A DNA stretch of 64,000 bases from NCBI GenBank assembly GCA_023453795.1, contig JAEXSP010000030.1, positions 62,001 through 126,000 on the forward strand, given 5' to 3'. A program made the position numbers and the translations under genes. The DNA comes from Bacillota bacterium (lineage in GTDB: Bacteria > Bacillota > Clostridia > Acetivibrionales > JAEXSP01). The notes beneath the pieces are model-generated. The model made no database searches and was not told where the DNA came from. It was given only the letters and a program-made list of their open reading frames with translations. Below, one piece after another: positions 24,070 to 34,258 of the stretch; position 1 is the first letter of the stretch, and each line of letters starts with the position of its first letter.

Positions 24070-25452
24070 ATGATGGAACACCTTATGGCAGTAATTTTAG
24101 CTGCCGGTGAAGGTAAAAGAATGAAATCGAAGAATTCCAAGGTTACACATATTATTGGCGGAAAGTCTCTTGTGCAATGGGTATACAAGGCTGTAAAAAG
24201 CTCAGGCATAGATGAATGTATCCTGGTTGTAGGCCACAGGGCTGATCAGGTCAAACAGGTGATGGGTGAGGAAGTGCTTTATGCCACACAGGAAAAGCAG
24301 CTTGGAACAGGGCATGCTGTTATGCAGGCAGCTGAATACCTTGAGGGAAAAGAAGGCTTGGTTTTTGTACTGGCCGGTGATGCGCCTCTGATTTCATCCG
24401 AAACCATTACCAACACTATAGCATGTCACAAGCAAAAAGGAAATTCAGCGACTGTGATAACTGCCGATCTTTCTGATCCGACAGGCTACGGAAGGATTAT
24501 AAGGGATAAAGAAGGAAATGTATTAAGGATCGTTGAACATCGTGATGCAACCGAAGAAGAGCGTCAAACAAAAGAAGTCAATTCAGGAATGTACTGCTTC
24601 TCAATTAACGAACTTTTGGATGCGCTTAAGAAATTAAAGAATGACAACGATCAGGGGGAATATTACCTGACAGATACTCTCGAAATACTTATAAACAGCG
24701 GAAAGAAAGTAGGGGCGGTAAAGGCAGGGGACCCAAATGAAATATTGGGAATTAACGACAGGGTTCAGCTTGCTGAGGCTGCTGAAATAGTAAGAAAGCA
24801 GATAAACAGAAAACATATGCTTTCCGGGGTTACAATGATTGATCCTTCATCGTGCTATATAGACGATGGAGTTGAAATAGGCTCGGATACAGTTATATAC
24901 CCGGGCACCATCATACAAGGCTCAACAGTTATAGGAAATGACTGCATTATAGGGCCGAATAGCAGAATAGTTTCTTCAAGGATAGGAAACGGTGTAGAAG
25001 TTAATAATTCCAACGTATTGGAAAGCTCAATAGGCGATGAAACACATGTTGGACCGTTTGCTTACCTGAGGCCCGGAAGTTCAATAGGAAAGAACGTAAA
25101 AATAGGTGATTTTGTTGAAGTCAAAAAATCAGTTATAGGGGACAAGACCAAGGTGTCCCACCTTACATATATCGGGGATGCGGAAATAGGCAGAAACGTA
25201 AATCTCGGCTGCGGAGTTGTTGTAGTAAATTATGACGGGAAAAAGAAGAATAAGACAACTGTAGGGGATAATTGCTTTATCGGGTGCAACGTAAATCTTG
25301 TTTCACCGGTGGAAGTAAAGGAGAATGCCTATATTGCGGCTGGTTCGACGATTACTGAGGAAGTGCCGGAAAATTCACTGGCAATAGCAAGAGCCAGACA
25401 GGTAATGAAGGAAGACTGGGTAGTTAAAAAGGGAATGCAAAGGAAAGGCTAA
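24070..25452 (+). CDS. glmU: Bifunctional GlcN-1-P acetyltransferase / GlcNAc-1-P uridyltransferase
   Basis: Makes UDP-GlcNAc for peptidoglycan. The N-terminal uridyltransferase (about 1-230) has LAAGEGKRMKSK and LAGDAPLI; the C-terminal left-handed beta-helix (about 250-460) acetylates GlcN-1-P with GPFAYLRPGS, GDFVEVKKS and the end ARARQ. It is 460 residues, full length. The start is ATG 24070 or ATG 24073, next to AAAGGGGGGG; the frame also extends to 23989 without support. Forty nt separate it from prs. Confidence 0.96.
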   Translation: MMEHLMAVILAAGEGKRMKSKNSKVTHIIGGKSLVQWVYKAVKSSGIDECILVVGHRADQVKQVMGEEVLYATQEKQLGTGHAVMQAAEYLEGKEGLVFVLAGDAPLISSETITNTIACHKQKGNSATVITADLSDPTGYGRIIRDKEGNVLRIVEHRDATEEERQTKEVNSGMYCFSINELLDALKKLKNDNDQGEYYLTDTLEILINSGKKVGAVKAGDPNEILGINDRVQLAEAAEIVRKQINRKHMLSGVTMIDPSSCYIDDGVEIGSDTVIYPGTIIQGSTVIGNDCIIGPNSRIVSSRIGNGVEVNNSNVLESSIGDETHVGPFAYLRPGSSIGKNVKIGDFVEVKKSVIGDKTKVSHLTYIGDAEIGRNVNLGCGVVVVNYDGKKKNKTTVGDNCFIGCNVNLVSPVEVKENAYIAAGSTITEEVPENSLAIARARQVMKEDWVVKKGMQRKG

Positions 25453-25491
25453 ACTTTTTTATACTATAAACAATATAAGAGGGGAATTAAA

Positions 25492-26451
25492 ATGAATTTG
25501 CACGGAAAAGACATAAAAATTTTTGCAGGGAATTCAAACAGAGAACTGGCTGATGAGATTGCGGATAAAATCGGGCTGCCGGTTGGCGTTGCAACTGTAG
25601 GACAATTCAGTGACGGCGAAACCAGAGTCAACATCGGTGAAGTAGTCAGGGGTTCGGATGTATTTATTATCCAATCCACATGCACTCCGGTCAATGATAA
25701 TCTGGTAGAACTCCTTGTAATGATTGATGCTTTAAAAAGGGCGTCTGCGGGAAGAATTACAGCGGTAATGCCTTATTTCGGGTATGCAAGACAGGACAGA
25801 AAGGCCAGGGCAAGGGACCCGATCTCTGCCAAGCTGATTGCCAACCTTATTACCGTTGCAGGTGCTGACAGGGTGCTGACGATGGATTTACATGCTTCTC
25901 AGCTGCAGGGATTCTTTGATATTCCTGTTGACCACCTTCTTGGAGTGCCTTTGCTGGCGGAATACTTTAAGGATAAATTCGAGGATACCAGTGATGTTGT
26001 AGTTGTATCACCAGACGTAGGAAGTGTAACAAGATCAAGAAAGTTTGCCGAAAAGCTGGATGTTCCGCTTGCGATTATTGATAAAAGAAGGCCGAAAGCA
26101 AATGTATGTGAAGTAATGAATATTATCGGTGATGTACGGGGCAAAAGGGTTATTATGGTTGATGACCTTATAGATACAGGCGGAACCATTGTAAATGCTG
26201 CTAATGCTTTGGCTGAAATCGGCGCCAAAGAAGTATACGCATGCTGCACTCATGCAGTACTGTCGGGGCCTGCCATTCAAAGAATTTCAGACTCTTCAAT
26301 AAAGGAAATGGCTATTTTGAATACCATACCGCTTACTGATGAAAAGAAAATAGACAAGATAAAGGTGTTCTCGGTTGCAAGCATTTTTGCGGAGGCAATA
26401 GAGAGAATATACGGAGATATATCAATAAGCACTTTATTCACACAAACCTGA
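25492..26451 (+). CDS. prs: Ribose-phosphate pyrophosphokinase
   Basis: Makes PRPP from ribose 5-phosphate and ATP. The 319 residues have FSDGETRVNI, the flexible loop and PYFGYARQDRKARARDPI site, HASQLQGFFDIPVD, and the PRPP motif VDDLIDTGGTIV. AGGGG precedes ATG 25492. PRPP is also the signal read by PurR two genes upstream. It is coupled with glmU, as in Bacillus; ctc, which follows prs there, is missing. Confidence 0.97.
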   Translation: MNLHGKDIKIFAGNSNRELADEIADKIGLPVGVATVGQFSDGETRVNIGEVVRGSDVFIIQSTCTPVNDNLVELLVMIDALKRASAGRITAVMPYFGYARQDRKARARDPISAKLIANLITVAGADRVLTMDLHASQLQGFFDIPVDHLLGVPLLAEYFKDKFEDTSDVVVVSPDVGSVTRSRKFAEKLDVPLAIIDKRRPKANVCEVMNIIGDVRGKRVIMVDDLIDTGGTIVNAANALAEIGAKEVYACCTHAVLSGPAIQRISDSSIKEMAILNTIPLTDEKKIDKIKVFSVASIFAEAIERIYGDISISTLFTQT

Positions 26452-26519
26452 TTAACTGCAGTTGACAATGGACAGTCAAAAGACTTAAAAACTAATCAAC
26501 AGATGAATTGATATATGTT

Positions 26520-26551
26520 GGGGGTGGGCCTTGTGTCCACCCTTTGCTTTT
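26520..26551 (+). terminator. Probable terminator after prs
   Basis: GGGTGG and CCACCC form a 6-bp GC-rich stem, followed by TTTGCTTTT, 70 nt after the prs stop. Confidence 0.6.
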
Positions 26552-26755
26552 GGTGGAATTTGAATAACTCACCCCATGCCCCTCTCTTACAGTAGGGGTA
26601 CACAAGAATTTTTTTGTTCAAAACAAAAAAATAATGTATAATAAGAAAGATTTGTTGGGATAGATTTATATTGCAGCTGTTATGGAATAATAAGTATACA
26701 GCAATACGGCTTAATGTTATTCAATTGGTAAAAGCCACGGTCGAGGGGGTTCGTT
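26552..26755 (+). other. Gap between prs and pth
   Basis: No gene found. A weaker hairpin (CCCCT/AGGGG near 26579-26598) and AT-rich DNA that may hold the pth promoter are all that I see. Confidence 0.4.
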
Positions 26756-27325
26756 TTGGATAATTTGTTTGTGATTGCAGGGTTGGGAAATCCGGGCAAA
26801 AAATATGATAATACCAGGCATAATGTTGGGTTTGACACAATTGACCTTCTTTCTGCCAAGTTTAATATAAAGGTTTCAAAAGTCAAGTATAAGGCGCTCT
26901 GGGGCGACGGAACAGTAGGCGGTGAAAAGGTGCTGCTCGCAAAACCTCAAACCTTTATGAATCTTAGCGGGGAGAGCATAAGAGAGTTGGTTGATTGGTA
27001 CAAGGTGCCTATGAGCAATCTGATATTGGTTTATGATGATGTAGACCTTGCAGTCGGGAAAATTCGAGTTAGAGCCAAGGGAAGCTCAGGAACACATAAT
27101 GGCATGAGGTCGATACTTTACCATATCCAGTCCGAGGATTTCCCGAGGGTGAGGATTGGGATAGGGCGTCCTCCCGAAAGCTGGGATATGGCAGACTTCG
27201 TGCTCAGTAAATTCAATGCAGATGATAGAAAGCTGATTGACGAAAGCATAAAAAAAGCTGCCGAAGCAATCGAGGCAATAATCAAATCCGGAGCAGAAGC
27301 CGCAATGAATATGTATAATAAGTAG
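26756..27325 (+). CDS. pth: Peptidyl-tRNA hydrolase
   Basis: Frees tRNA from dropped-off peptidyl-tRNA. The 189 residues have the family motifs: GLGNPGKKYDNTRHNVGF with the catalytic His, KPQTFMNLSGES, VYDDVDLAVGKIRVRAKGSSG and HNGMRSI. The start is TTG 26756 behind TCGAGGGGG, as no ATG lies before the conserved start. It is 8 nt before mfd, so the two are co-transcribed, as in Bacillus. Confidence 0.96.
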   Translation: MDNLFVIAGLGNPGKKYDNTRHNVGFDTIDLLSAKFNIKVSKVKYKALWGDGTVGGEKVLLAKPQTFMNLSGESIRELVDWYKVPMSNLILVYDDVDLAVGKIRVRAKGSSGTHNGMRSILYHIQSEDFPRVRIGIGRPPESWDMADFVLSKFNADDRKLIDESIKKAAEAIEAIIKSGAEAAMNMYNK

Positions 27326-27333
27326 AGGTAACA

Positions 27334-30300
27334 ATGAATTGCTTAATTGATCCGCTTCTTAAGATTGACGAATACAACCGTATATTGAAATCCATCAGGA
27401 ACTATACAGAACCTATTACCGTGTCAGGGCCTTCAGAATCTCAGAAGGCTCATCTTTGCGTGTCTGTTTTGAACCATCTCGGGCAAAAGGGACTGTTTAT
27501 TGCTTACAATGACATACAAGCAAGGAAGATATATGAGGATTTGGCTTTTTTCCTTGGTGATCAGGTGCTGCTGTTTCCATCGAAGGAAATAATGCTGCAT
27601 GATGTTGAAGCGAAAAGCTATGATGCCGTTTTCCAAAGGCTGCTGGTACTTGACAGGATTGTTGATGGGAGATTCTCTGCTGTTGTTACATCTGCAGAAG
27701 CCCTGATACAAAAGCTTGTTCCGGAACCCATTTTCAAAAGAAGCCTGTTGTCCTTCAAAGTCGGGCAGACAATTGATCTGGAAAAGACAGCACAGGATTT
27801 GGTGTCCATTGGTTTTGAGAGGGTAAGAGAGGTAGAAGGACAAGGTCAGTTTTCCATAAGGGGCGGAATAATTGACATATACACGATTAATTATGACAAT
27901 GCCATCCGTATGGAGCTTTTTGACGATGAAATTGATTCTATCAGGAGCTTTGATGTCCTTTCGCAGAGGTCTATAGATAAGGTTGACCAAGTAAAAATCA
28001 TTCCTGTAAGGGAACTTATTTATACGGTTGAAGGGAAGCAAAGAGTAATAGGGAATTTGAAAAATGACCTGTCGGAATTTCTTAAAAAGGTGACCGGTAA
28101 AAATTCTTCAGATTATATCAGGCAGGTTGAAACTAATATTCGAAATGATATGGACAGGATAAAAAATGAACACCATTTTCCGGGAATGGACAGGTTTATT
28201 CCATATATTATCGAACAGCCGGATACAATAATAGATTATATACCTGACGGAATAGTATTTGCAGATGAACCTTCAAGAATCAGGCAGAGAATCGAAAACG
28301 CTTTGCTGGAGAGCGGTGAGGCTTGCAAGGGAATGCTCGAGAAGGGCAGGATCCTGCCAAAATGCTTTGAGTTGAATTTTGACTATGAGGCAATACGGGA
28401 AAAGCTTGACCATAGCATTTCTGTATTCCTTAATACGATGCCGGTAGATGCAGGTAAGGAAAAGTATAAACACATCAGCATTGCAGCTAAAACTATGAGC
28501 TCTTATCAAGGGCACATCGATCTGCTTATTGAAGAGCTTAAGGAATACAGGCAGAAGGATTCTAAGTTAATCGTTCTCGCCGGAACCAGAGGAAGAGGTG
28601 AAAGGCTTGCTGAAACCCTTAGATCAAAGGGGATTGAAGCGTACTATGCCGAGAGCTGTGATGCTGAAATATTGCCCGGGCAGATAATAGTAACTCACGG
28701 CAGCCTAAACAAGGGCTTTGAATACCCTTCCATCAAGCTCGTTGTTGTTAGTGACAAAGAGATTTTTGGACAGGAAAGAAAAGCCAAAAGGACTTCAACC
28801 AGAAAAAAAGCCGCCAGAATCAACTCGTTTACCGATCTCAACCTTGGGGATTATGTTGTCCACCAGGCGCATGGAATAGGCCAATATGTAGGTATTCAGA
28901 AGCTGGCTGTTGATAATGTGAAAAGGGACTATTTAAAGATCAGATATCAGGAAGGCGATCATTTATATATACCGACGAATCAGCTTGATCTGATTCAAAA
29001 GTACATTGGTTCTGAGGGAAAGCTGCCGAAGCTGAACAAGCTTGGCGGAACAGAATGGAGTAAAACCAAAAAGAGGGTCAAGGAATCGCTCAAGGAGCTT
29101 GCGGAAGGGCTTGTTAAGCTATATGCCGCCAGGCAGGCCTCGAAGGGGAACGCCTATTCACCTGATACAGTATGGCAGAGGCAGTTTGAGGAAATATTTC
29201 CATACGAGGAAACCGAAGATCAGTTAAGGTGCATAGAAGAAATTAAATCCGATATGGAATCTGCAAGGCCGATGGACAGACTATTGTGCGGTGATGTCGG
29301 ATACGGAAAGACGGAAGTTGCGATCAGGGCCATATTCAAAGCGGTAATGGATGGAAAACAGGTTGCATACCTTGTGCCGACAACAATACTTGCTCAGCAG
29401 CACTACAGCAATTTCAAGGAGCGAATGAAGGATTTCCCCGTATCGGTAGAGGTAATCAGCCGTTTCAGGACGCCTGCAGAACAGAAGAAAATACTAAAAG
29501 ATGTCAAAGCCGGGAATGTTGATGTTTTGATCGGAACTCACCGGCTCCTTCAAAAGGATATTCAGTTCAAAGACCTTGGGCTGCTGGTTGTAGACGAGGA
29601 GCAGAGGTTCGGAGTGGGCCATAAGGAAAGAATAAAAAGTCTTAAACCGGATATTGATGTTCTGACTCTTACAGCTACTCCGATACCAAGAACTCTTCAC
29701 ATGTCTCTGGTGGGAATAAGAGACATAAGTACAATAGAAGAGCCGCCAGAGGAGCGTTACCCTGTTCAGACATATGTCATGGAATATAATCCCGACGTGC
29801 TACGAGATGCAGTTAACCGTGAAATGGCAAGAAACGGCCAGGTTTTTTATCTTTACAATAAGGTTAGATCAATACAGCTCAAAGCAATAGAATTGCAGGC
29901 TTTGGTACCGGAGGCCAGAATAGCCGTAGCCCATGGGCAGATGGATGAAAAGCAGCTTGAAGACATAATGATGCGTTTCATGAACTATGAATATGATATG
30001 CTGATATGCACTACTATCATTGAATCAGGGTTGGATATGCCTAATGTAAATACCATTATAGTTGAAAACGCTGATGCAATGGGGCTTGCACAGTTATACC
30101 AGCTTAGAGGCAGGGTGGGCCGTTCAAACAGGCTTGCATATGCATATATTACTTACAAAAAGGATAAAATTTTATCCGAAGTGGCTGAAAAAAGACTCTC
30201 TGCAATAAAGGAATTTACTGAATTCGGTTCCGGCTTCAAAATCGCCATGAGGGATTTGGAAATCAGGGGGGCCGGAAACCTGCTTGGTCCCGAACAGCAT

Positions 30301-30843
30301 GGACAGATGGATTCTGTAGGGTATGACATGTACTGCCGATTGCTTGATGAGGCGGTCAGGGAGCTGAAAGGCGAACCGGCCGGAGAAGATGAACTGGAAA
30401 TATCAATAGATGTCAACATCAGCGCATATATTGATGACTCCTATATCGGATCTGAAACTCAGAAAATAGAGATGTATAAGAAGATTGCCGCCATTCAGGA
30501 TGACCGGGATATTATGGACATCGAGGATGAGCTGACAGACAGGTATGGAGACATGCCCCAAGCAGTCAGGAATCTTATAATGATAGCTAACATTAAGTTC
30601 CTTGGCAGAAATTGTGGTTTTGCAAGCATACAGGAAAAAGATACCAATGTCATTTTGCAGTTTAAAGACAGTGAAAAGGTAGATCTGGGCATATTGAGCA
30701 AGCTGATGGATAAATACAAAAGGAAGCTTATGTTTACTGCAAGCAATGCCCCATATATTACTTTTAAGGCCACAGATATAAAACGAGAGGCTTTATTGTC
30801 AAATATTAAGATTTTGTTACAAGACATAAATCAATTGAAGTAA
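27334..30843 (+). CDS. mfd: Transcription-repair coupling factor
   Basis: A 1169-residue ATPase that removes stalled RNA polymerase and recruits UvrA. The UvrB-like region is at about 1-350 (EVEGQGQFSIRGGIIDIY), the polymerase-binding CarD-like region at 500-570 (LNLGDYVVHQAHGIGQYVG), and the RecG-like motor at 600-950 with Walker A GDVGYGKTE (about 653-661), VDEEQRFG and LTATPIPRTLHMS. The C-terminal domain follows the QLRGRVGRS motif. Full length. It lies in its usual place between pth and the foldase and spoVT genes. Confidence 0.97.
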   Translation: MNCLIDPLLKIDEYNRILKSIRNYTEPITVSGPSESQKAHLCVSVLNHLGQKGLFIAYNDIQARKIYEDLAFFLGDQVLLFPSKEIMLHDVEAKSYDAVFQRLLVLDRIVDGRFSAVVTSAEALIQKLVPEPIFKRSLLSFKVGQTIDLEKTAQDLVSIGFERVREVEGQGQFSIRGGIIDIYTINYDNAIRMELFDDEIDSIRSFDVLSQRSIDKVDQVKIIPVRELIYTVEGKQRVIGNLKNDLSEFLKKVTGKNSSDYIRQVETNIRNDMDRIKNEHHFPGMDRFIPYIIEQPDTIIDYIPDGIVFADEPSRIRQRIENALLESGEACKGMLEKGRILPKCFELNFDYEAIREKLDHSISVFLNTMPVDAGKEKYKHISIAAKTMSSYQGHIDLLIEELKEYRQKDSKLIVLAGTRGRGERLAETLRSKGIEAYYAESCDAEILPGQIIVTHGSLNKGFEYPSIKLVVVSDKEIFGQERKAKRTSTRKKAARINSFTDLNLGDYVVHQAHGIGQYVGIQKLAVDNVKRDYLKIRYQEGDHLYIPTNQLDLIQKYIGSEGKLPKLNKLGGTEWSKTKKRVKESLKELAEGLVKLYAARQASKGNAYSPDTVWQRQFEEIFPYEETEDQLRCIEEIKSDMESARPMDRLLCGDVGYGKTEVAIRAIFKAVMDGKQVAYLVPTTILAQQHYSNFKERMKDFPVSVEVISRFRTPAEQKKILKDVKAGNVDVLIGTHRLLQKDIQFKDLGLLVVDEEQRFGVGHKERIKSLKPDIDVLTLTATPIPRTLHMSLVGIRDISTIEEPPEERYPVQTYVMEYNPDVLRDAVNREMARNGQVFYLYNKVRSIQLKAIELQALVPEARIAVAHGQMDEKQLEDIMMRFMNYEYDMLICTTIIESGLDMPNVNTIIVENADAMGLAQLYQLRGRVGRSNRLAYAYITYKKDKILSEVAEKRLSAIKEFTEFGSGFKIAMRDLEIRGAGNLLGPEQHGQMDSVGYDMYCRLLDEAVRELKGEPAGEDELEISIDVNISAYIDDSYIGSETQKIEMYKKIAAIQDDRDIMDIEDELTDRYGDMPQAVRNLIMIANIKFLGRNCGFASIQEKDTNVILQFKDSEKVDLGILSKLMDKYKRKLMFTASNAPYITFKATDIKREALLSNIKILLQDINQLK

Positions 30844-30989
30844 GATAAATTTTCAATTATAATTAAGGTATTAAATAGTATATAATGCATATTTCTGTCA
30901 ATTTTGCCACCGGTTAATTCGCGGACAAGCTGTAAAAATGCAGGAGTTGCGGATATTATTTATAATAATTAAAGCGAGGAGAGGTTGAC

Positions 30990-32027
30990 TTGAAAAACAA
31001 GGTGTTTTTTATAGCCATAGCTGCTGTCGTGGTGTTAGCTCTGGCAATAGGGTTCGGAGTCTTTTTTATGAATAATTCAAGCGATTATGTTGCAAAGGTT
31101 GATGGGGAGAAGATAACCGTAGCGGAATATAAATTTTTTCTGGCAAATGTTAAAAGCAGTATAGAAAATGCAGTAGGATTGGGTTCAGGCGATGCTTCTT
31201 CTGTGGATAAATTTTGGGAAGGCAAATTGGGAACAATGAATGCCGAAGATTATGCAAAGGAACAGGCACTAGGAAAAGTACAGGAGTTTAAAATACAGCT
31301 CATTAAGGCTAAAGAGGAAGGCGTAAAGCTTGATCAAAGCGATATCAGTTCCGTAGATACCTATATCGACACTATAATAAAAGGCAACAACGGTAAGGAA
31401 AACGCGGAGAAAGCAATTAAACAGGATTATGGAATTACATTGAAGCAGCTTAAAGGGATATACAAAGACAGCAAACTTGTGGATAAATACATTAAAACTA
31501 AAGAAGACGCTATCAAGGTAACCGACCAGGATATAAAGAAATATTATGATGAAAACATGGAAGTTAAGGACAAAACAACTACCGTATGGCATATCCTTCT
31601 GTCAACCAAGAATTCGGCAGGAACTGCACTGGCTGGAGCTGAATTGGAAAAAGTAAAGAAGAATGCGGAGGATATCCTTAGCAAGGTTAAATCAGGAGTA
31701 AGCTTTTCGTCACTGGTTACACAGTATACCGAGGATCCCGGTTCCAAAGAAACCGGCGGGCAGTATACCTTCAACAAAGGTGATATGGTCAAACAATTTG
31801 AAGATTGGTCATTTAAAGCAAAGCCGGGTGATACGGGAATAGTTAAATCGGATTTCGGCTACCACATAATGAAGAAACCAACCTTTGAAGAAGTGAAAGC
31901 TTCGGCAAAGTCAGGATTTATCGGCAAGGAATATGAAAACATGCTGGAAAAGTTGAAAAAGGACAAGAAGTTCAATATTGAGAAAAATGATAAACAATAT
32001 AATAAAATTACTATAAAAAGCATATAA
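30990..32027 (+). CDS. Membrane-anchored peptidyl-prolyl isomerase (PrsA/SurA-like)
   Basis: A 345-residue extracytoplasmic foldase. Residues 4-27 are a membrane anchor (VFFIAIAAVVVLALAIGFGV), without a lipobox Cys, so it is not a PrsA lipoprotein. A SurA-type helical region follows (VAKVDGEKITVAEYKFFLANV). The parvulin domain (about 195-295) has VWHILLSTK, the phrase FSSLVTQYTEDPGSKETGGQ, and DFGYHIM. The start is TTG 30990 behind GCGAGGAGAGG. It lies between mfd and spoVT, where Bacillus has no such gene but clostridia often do. Confidence 0.92.
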   Translation: MKNKVFFIAIAAVVVLALAIGFGVFFMNNSSDYVAKVDGEKITVAEYKFFLANVKSSIENAVGLGSGDASSVDKFWEGKLGTMNAEDYAKEQALGKVQEFKIQLIKAKEEGVKLDQSDISSVDTYIDTIIKGNNGKENAEKAIKQDYGITLKQLKGIYKDSKLVDKYIKTKEDAIKVTDQDIKKYYDENMEVKDKTTTVWHILLSTKNSAGTALAGAELEKVKKNAEDILSKVKSGVSFSSLVTQYTEDPGSKETGGQYTFNKGDMVKQFEDWSFKAKPGDTGIVKSDFGYHIMKKPTFEEVKASAKSGFIGKEYENMLEKLKKDKKFNIEKNDKQYNKITIKSI

Positions 32028-32045
32028 CTATATACAGTGTTTTAA

Positions 32046-32078
32046 AGTCTCAGGGATAACCCTGGGGCTTTTGTTTTT
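32046..32078 (+). terminator. Intrinsic terminator after the foldase gene
   Basis: GTCTCAGGG/CCCTGGGGC stem (nine pairs with G-T wobbles), loop ATAA, then TTTTGTTTTT. Confidence 0.8.
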
Positions 32079-32217
32079 ACCCCTTTTAGTATATGTTCAA
32101 TATTTTTATTTTTTTCTAGGTGTATGCTAAAGAGACCTTAATATGTATAAAACACCAACAAAAAATCAATACTAAAAATGTATCAATAACTAAACTAATC
32201 AAGGAGGTAAAAAGAAA

Positions 32218-32772
32218 TTGAAGGCAACTGGAATAGTTAGAAGAATAGACGATTTAGGAAGAGTTGTTATACCCAAGGAGATCAGAAGAACTTTAAGAAT
32301 AAGAGAAGGGGATCCTCTGGAAATATTCACTGACAAGGAAGGCGAGGTTATTCTTAAGAAGTATTCACCTATAGGTGAATTAAGTGATTTTGCATCACAG
32401 TATGCCGATTCACTCCATAAGACCAGCGGACATATCACATGCATAACTGACAGGGATACAATCATAGCGGTTTCGGGAGCTTCAAAGAAGGAATTTCTTG
32501 AAAAACCGTTAAGCCAAGACCTTGAGAGGATTATTGAGGAAAAGACAACCCTGGTTGTTAAATCTCCCGATGAAAAGTCGATTTCAATAATCGCAGATGA
32601 GAGTTCAGACAGAAAATATACTTCACAGGTTGTATCTCCTATAATTTCTGAAGGTGATCCTATAGGAGCAGTTTTGCTTTTATCAATGGATCCTAATGCA
32701 AGAATGGGAGAGGTAGAAGCCAAATTGGCTCAGTCCGCAGCCGGTTTTCTCGGCAAGCAAATGGAACAGTAA
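32218..32772 (+). CDS. spoVT: Stage V sporulation protein T
   Basis: A 184-residue AbrB-type regulator of forespore genes. The N-terminal swapped-hairpin DNA-binding domain has MKATGIVRRIDDLGRVVIPK and RTLRIREGDPLEIF; the C-terminal GAF-like domain (about 55-180) follows. The start is TTG 32218 after AAGGAGG, which keeps the conserved first residues. It is usually made in the forespore under sigma-G and fine-tunes that regulon. It stands between the foldase gene and mazG with its own terminator. Confidence 0.96.
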   Translation: MKATGIVRRIDDLGRVVIPKEIRRTLRIREGDPLEIFTDKEGEVILKKYSPIGELSDFASQYADSLHKTSGHITCITDRDTIIAVSGASKKEFLEKPLSQDLERIIEEKTTLVVKSPDEKSISIIADESSDRKYTSQVVSPIISEGDPIGAVLLLSMDPNARMGEVEAKLAQSAAGFLGKQMEQ

Positions 32773-32788
32773 ACCTTTGGCTGCCATA

Positions 32789-32852
32789 CAAAAAAAGGGG
32801 ACAGCTTAGTTGTTATAACTTATATATGACAACTGAACTGTCCCCTTTTTAA
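32789..32852 (+). terminator. Long intrinsic terminator after spoVT
   Basis: AAAAAGGGGACAG pairs with CTGTCCCCTTTTT; the helix continues above a 2-nt mismatch (TAGTTGT with ACAACTG). Both ends are A or T runs, so it can act on either strand. Confidence 0.88.
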
Positions 32853-32956
32853 TAGGTTTTAAAAGTATTTAAACTTTTGGTTGAATTTAACTTTGTATAT
32901 ATCTATAATAAATCCTGTAGTGTCGGAGAAAATATTGACTGCAGGGAGATGATCAT

Positions 32957-33745
32957 ATGTTGAAGGATAAATATACCTTTCAGGATTTGCTTGATATAAT
33001 GACTCTTTTAAGAAGTGAAAACGGATGCCCCTGGGACAGGGATCAGAACCATGAAAGCTTAAAAAAGTACCTGATAGAGGAGACCTATGAAGTGCTGGAG
33101 GCAATTGACCTGAAAAACACCGATAAGCTTAGTGAAGAGCTTGGAGATGTTCTTCTGCAGGTCGTATTTCACGCACAGATCGGAAAAGACGCAGGGACTT
33201 TTACGATTGATGATGTGATTACCGGCATATGCCGTAAAATGATTTTAAGGCATACTCATGTATTTGGCAATGATAAGGCAGACACTCCTGATGAGGTAGT
33301 CAGCAATTGGGAAGAAATAAAAAAGAAAGAAAAAGGGTTGAAAAATCAGGCCGGCGTTCTAAAAGATGTGCCTTCTATCCTGCCTGCCTTGATGAGAGGC
33401 TATAAGGTTCAGCAAAAGGCGGCACAGGTCGGGTTTGACTGGGATAACATCAGTGATGTGATCAAAAAGGTCCATGAAGAGATCGGTGAGCTTGAGGAAG
33501 TCATAGAGGGAGACGACAAGGATAGAATCGCAGATGAAATGGGAGACTGCCTTTTCTCACTTGTAAATCTTTCAAGGTTTTTGAAAATCCAGCCGGAGCT
33601 TGCCTTGACAGGAACCATAGAAAAATTCATTAAAAGGTTTGAATATGTAGAAAGCAAGAGCATTGAGTCCGGAAGGAAAATGGAGGAAATGACACTTCAG
33701 GAAATGGATCAGCTTTGGGAAGCCTCTAAAATACATATAAAATGA
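32957..33745 (+). CDS. mazG: Nucleoside triphosphate pyrophosphohydrolase MazG
   Basis: A 262-residue house-cleaning enzyme that hydrolyses NTPs to NMP and PPi. Two MazG repeats are seen: CPWDRDQNHESLKKYLIEE with LSEELGDVLLQVVFHA in the first half, and WDNISDVIKKVHEEIGELEE with DRIADEMGDCLFSLVNLSRF in the second, both with the EExxE and ExxD metal sites. The N-terminal methylase domain of Bacillus YabN is missing, as in many clostridia. GGGAG precedes the ATG. Confidence 0.95.
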   Translation: MLKDKYTFQDLLDIMTLLRSENGCPWDRDQNHESLKKYLIEETYEVLEAIDLKNTDKLSEELGDVLLQVVFHAQIGKDAGTFTIDDVITGICRKMILRHTHVFGNDKADTPDEVVSNWEEIKKKEKGLKNQAGVLKDVPSILPALMRGYKVQQKAAQVGFDWDNISDVIKKVHEEIGELEEVIEGDDKDRIADEMGDCLFSLVNLSRFLKIQPELALTGTIEKFIKRFEYVESKSIESGRKMEEMTLQEMDQLWEASKIHIK

Positions 33746-33832
33746 TAAAATGACTAAGAATAATTCTTAAGTAGGAATGTATATTTACATCGGTTTTTGT
33801 TTACAATTAGGAAATAAAAGGAGGACGGCGAA

Positions 33833-34105
33833 ATGAATAAAGCGGATTTAATTGCAAGTATTGCTGGGAAAAGCGATTTGACAAAAAAGGATGCGGAAAA
33901 GGCATTGGACGCTTTTACAGAGAGCATAGAAGAAGCACTTTCTAAAGATGACAAGGTTCAACTTGTAGGGTTCGGATCATTTGAAGTGAGAGCCCGGGCT
34001 GAAAGAAAGGGACGTAATCCTCAGACCAAGGAAGAAATTACGATTCCTGCTTCTAAAGTGCCTGTTTTCAAGGCAGGTAAAGCTCTTAAAGATAGTGTGC
34101 AGTAA
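33833..34105 (+). CDS. hup: DNA-binding protein HU
   Basis: A 90-residue nucleoid protein. MNKADLIASIAGKSDLTKKD, FGSFEVRARAERKGRNPQTKEEI (partly quoted) and the arm with Pro at 63 (ITIPAS) match HU closely. AAAGGAGGACG precedes the ATG. In many clostridia hup stands before the rqcP-yabPQ genes; here 3.3 kb of other genes lie between them. Confidence 0.97.
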   Translation: MNKADLIASIAGKSDLTKKDAEKALDAFTESIEEALSKDDKVQLVGFGSFEVRARAERKGRNPQTKEEITIPASKVPVFKAGKALKDSVQ

Positions 34106-34167
34106 AGGCAAAGCTAAACAAACATTTAGTTACTTTATAGTACATTGGATAATGTAAAGGAAAAATT

Positions 34168-34223
34168 GTTTCAAACAAAGAAACTCTTATATTTAATATA
34201 AAAGTTTCTTTTGTTTTGAAATT
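34168..34223 (+). terminator. Probable terminator after hup
   Basis: TTTCAAACAAAGAAACT pairs with AGTTTCTTTTGTTTTGAAA with small bulges. AT-rich, with T-rich right arm. Confidence 0.6.
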
Positions 34224-34258
34224 GAAACGGTATCCGTAAAGTACTCGGAATTCTCATG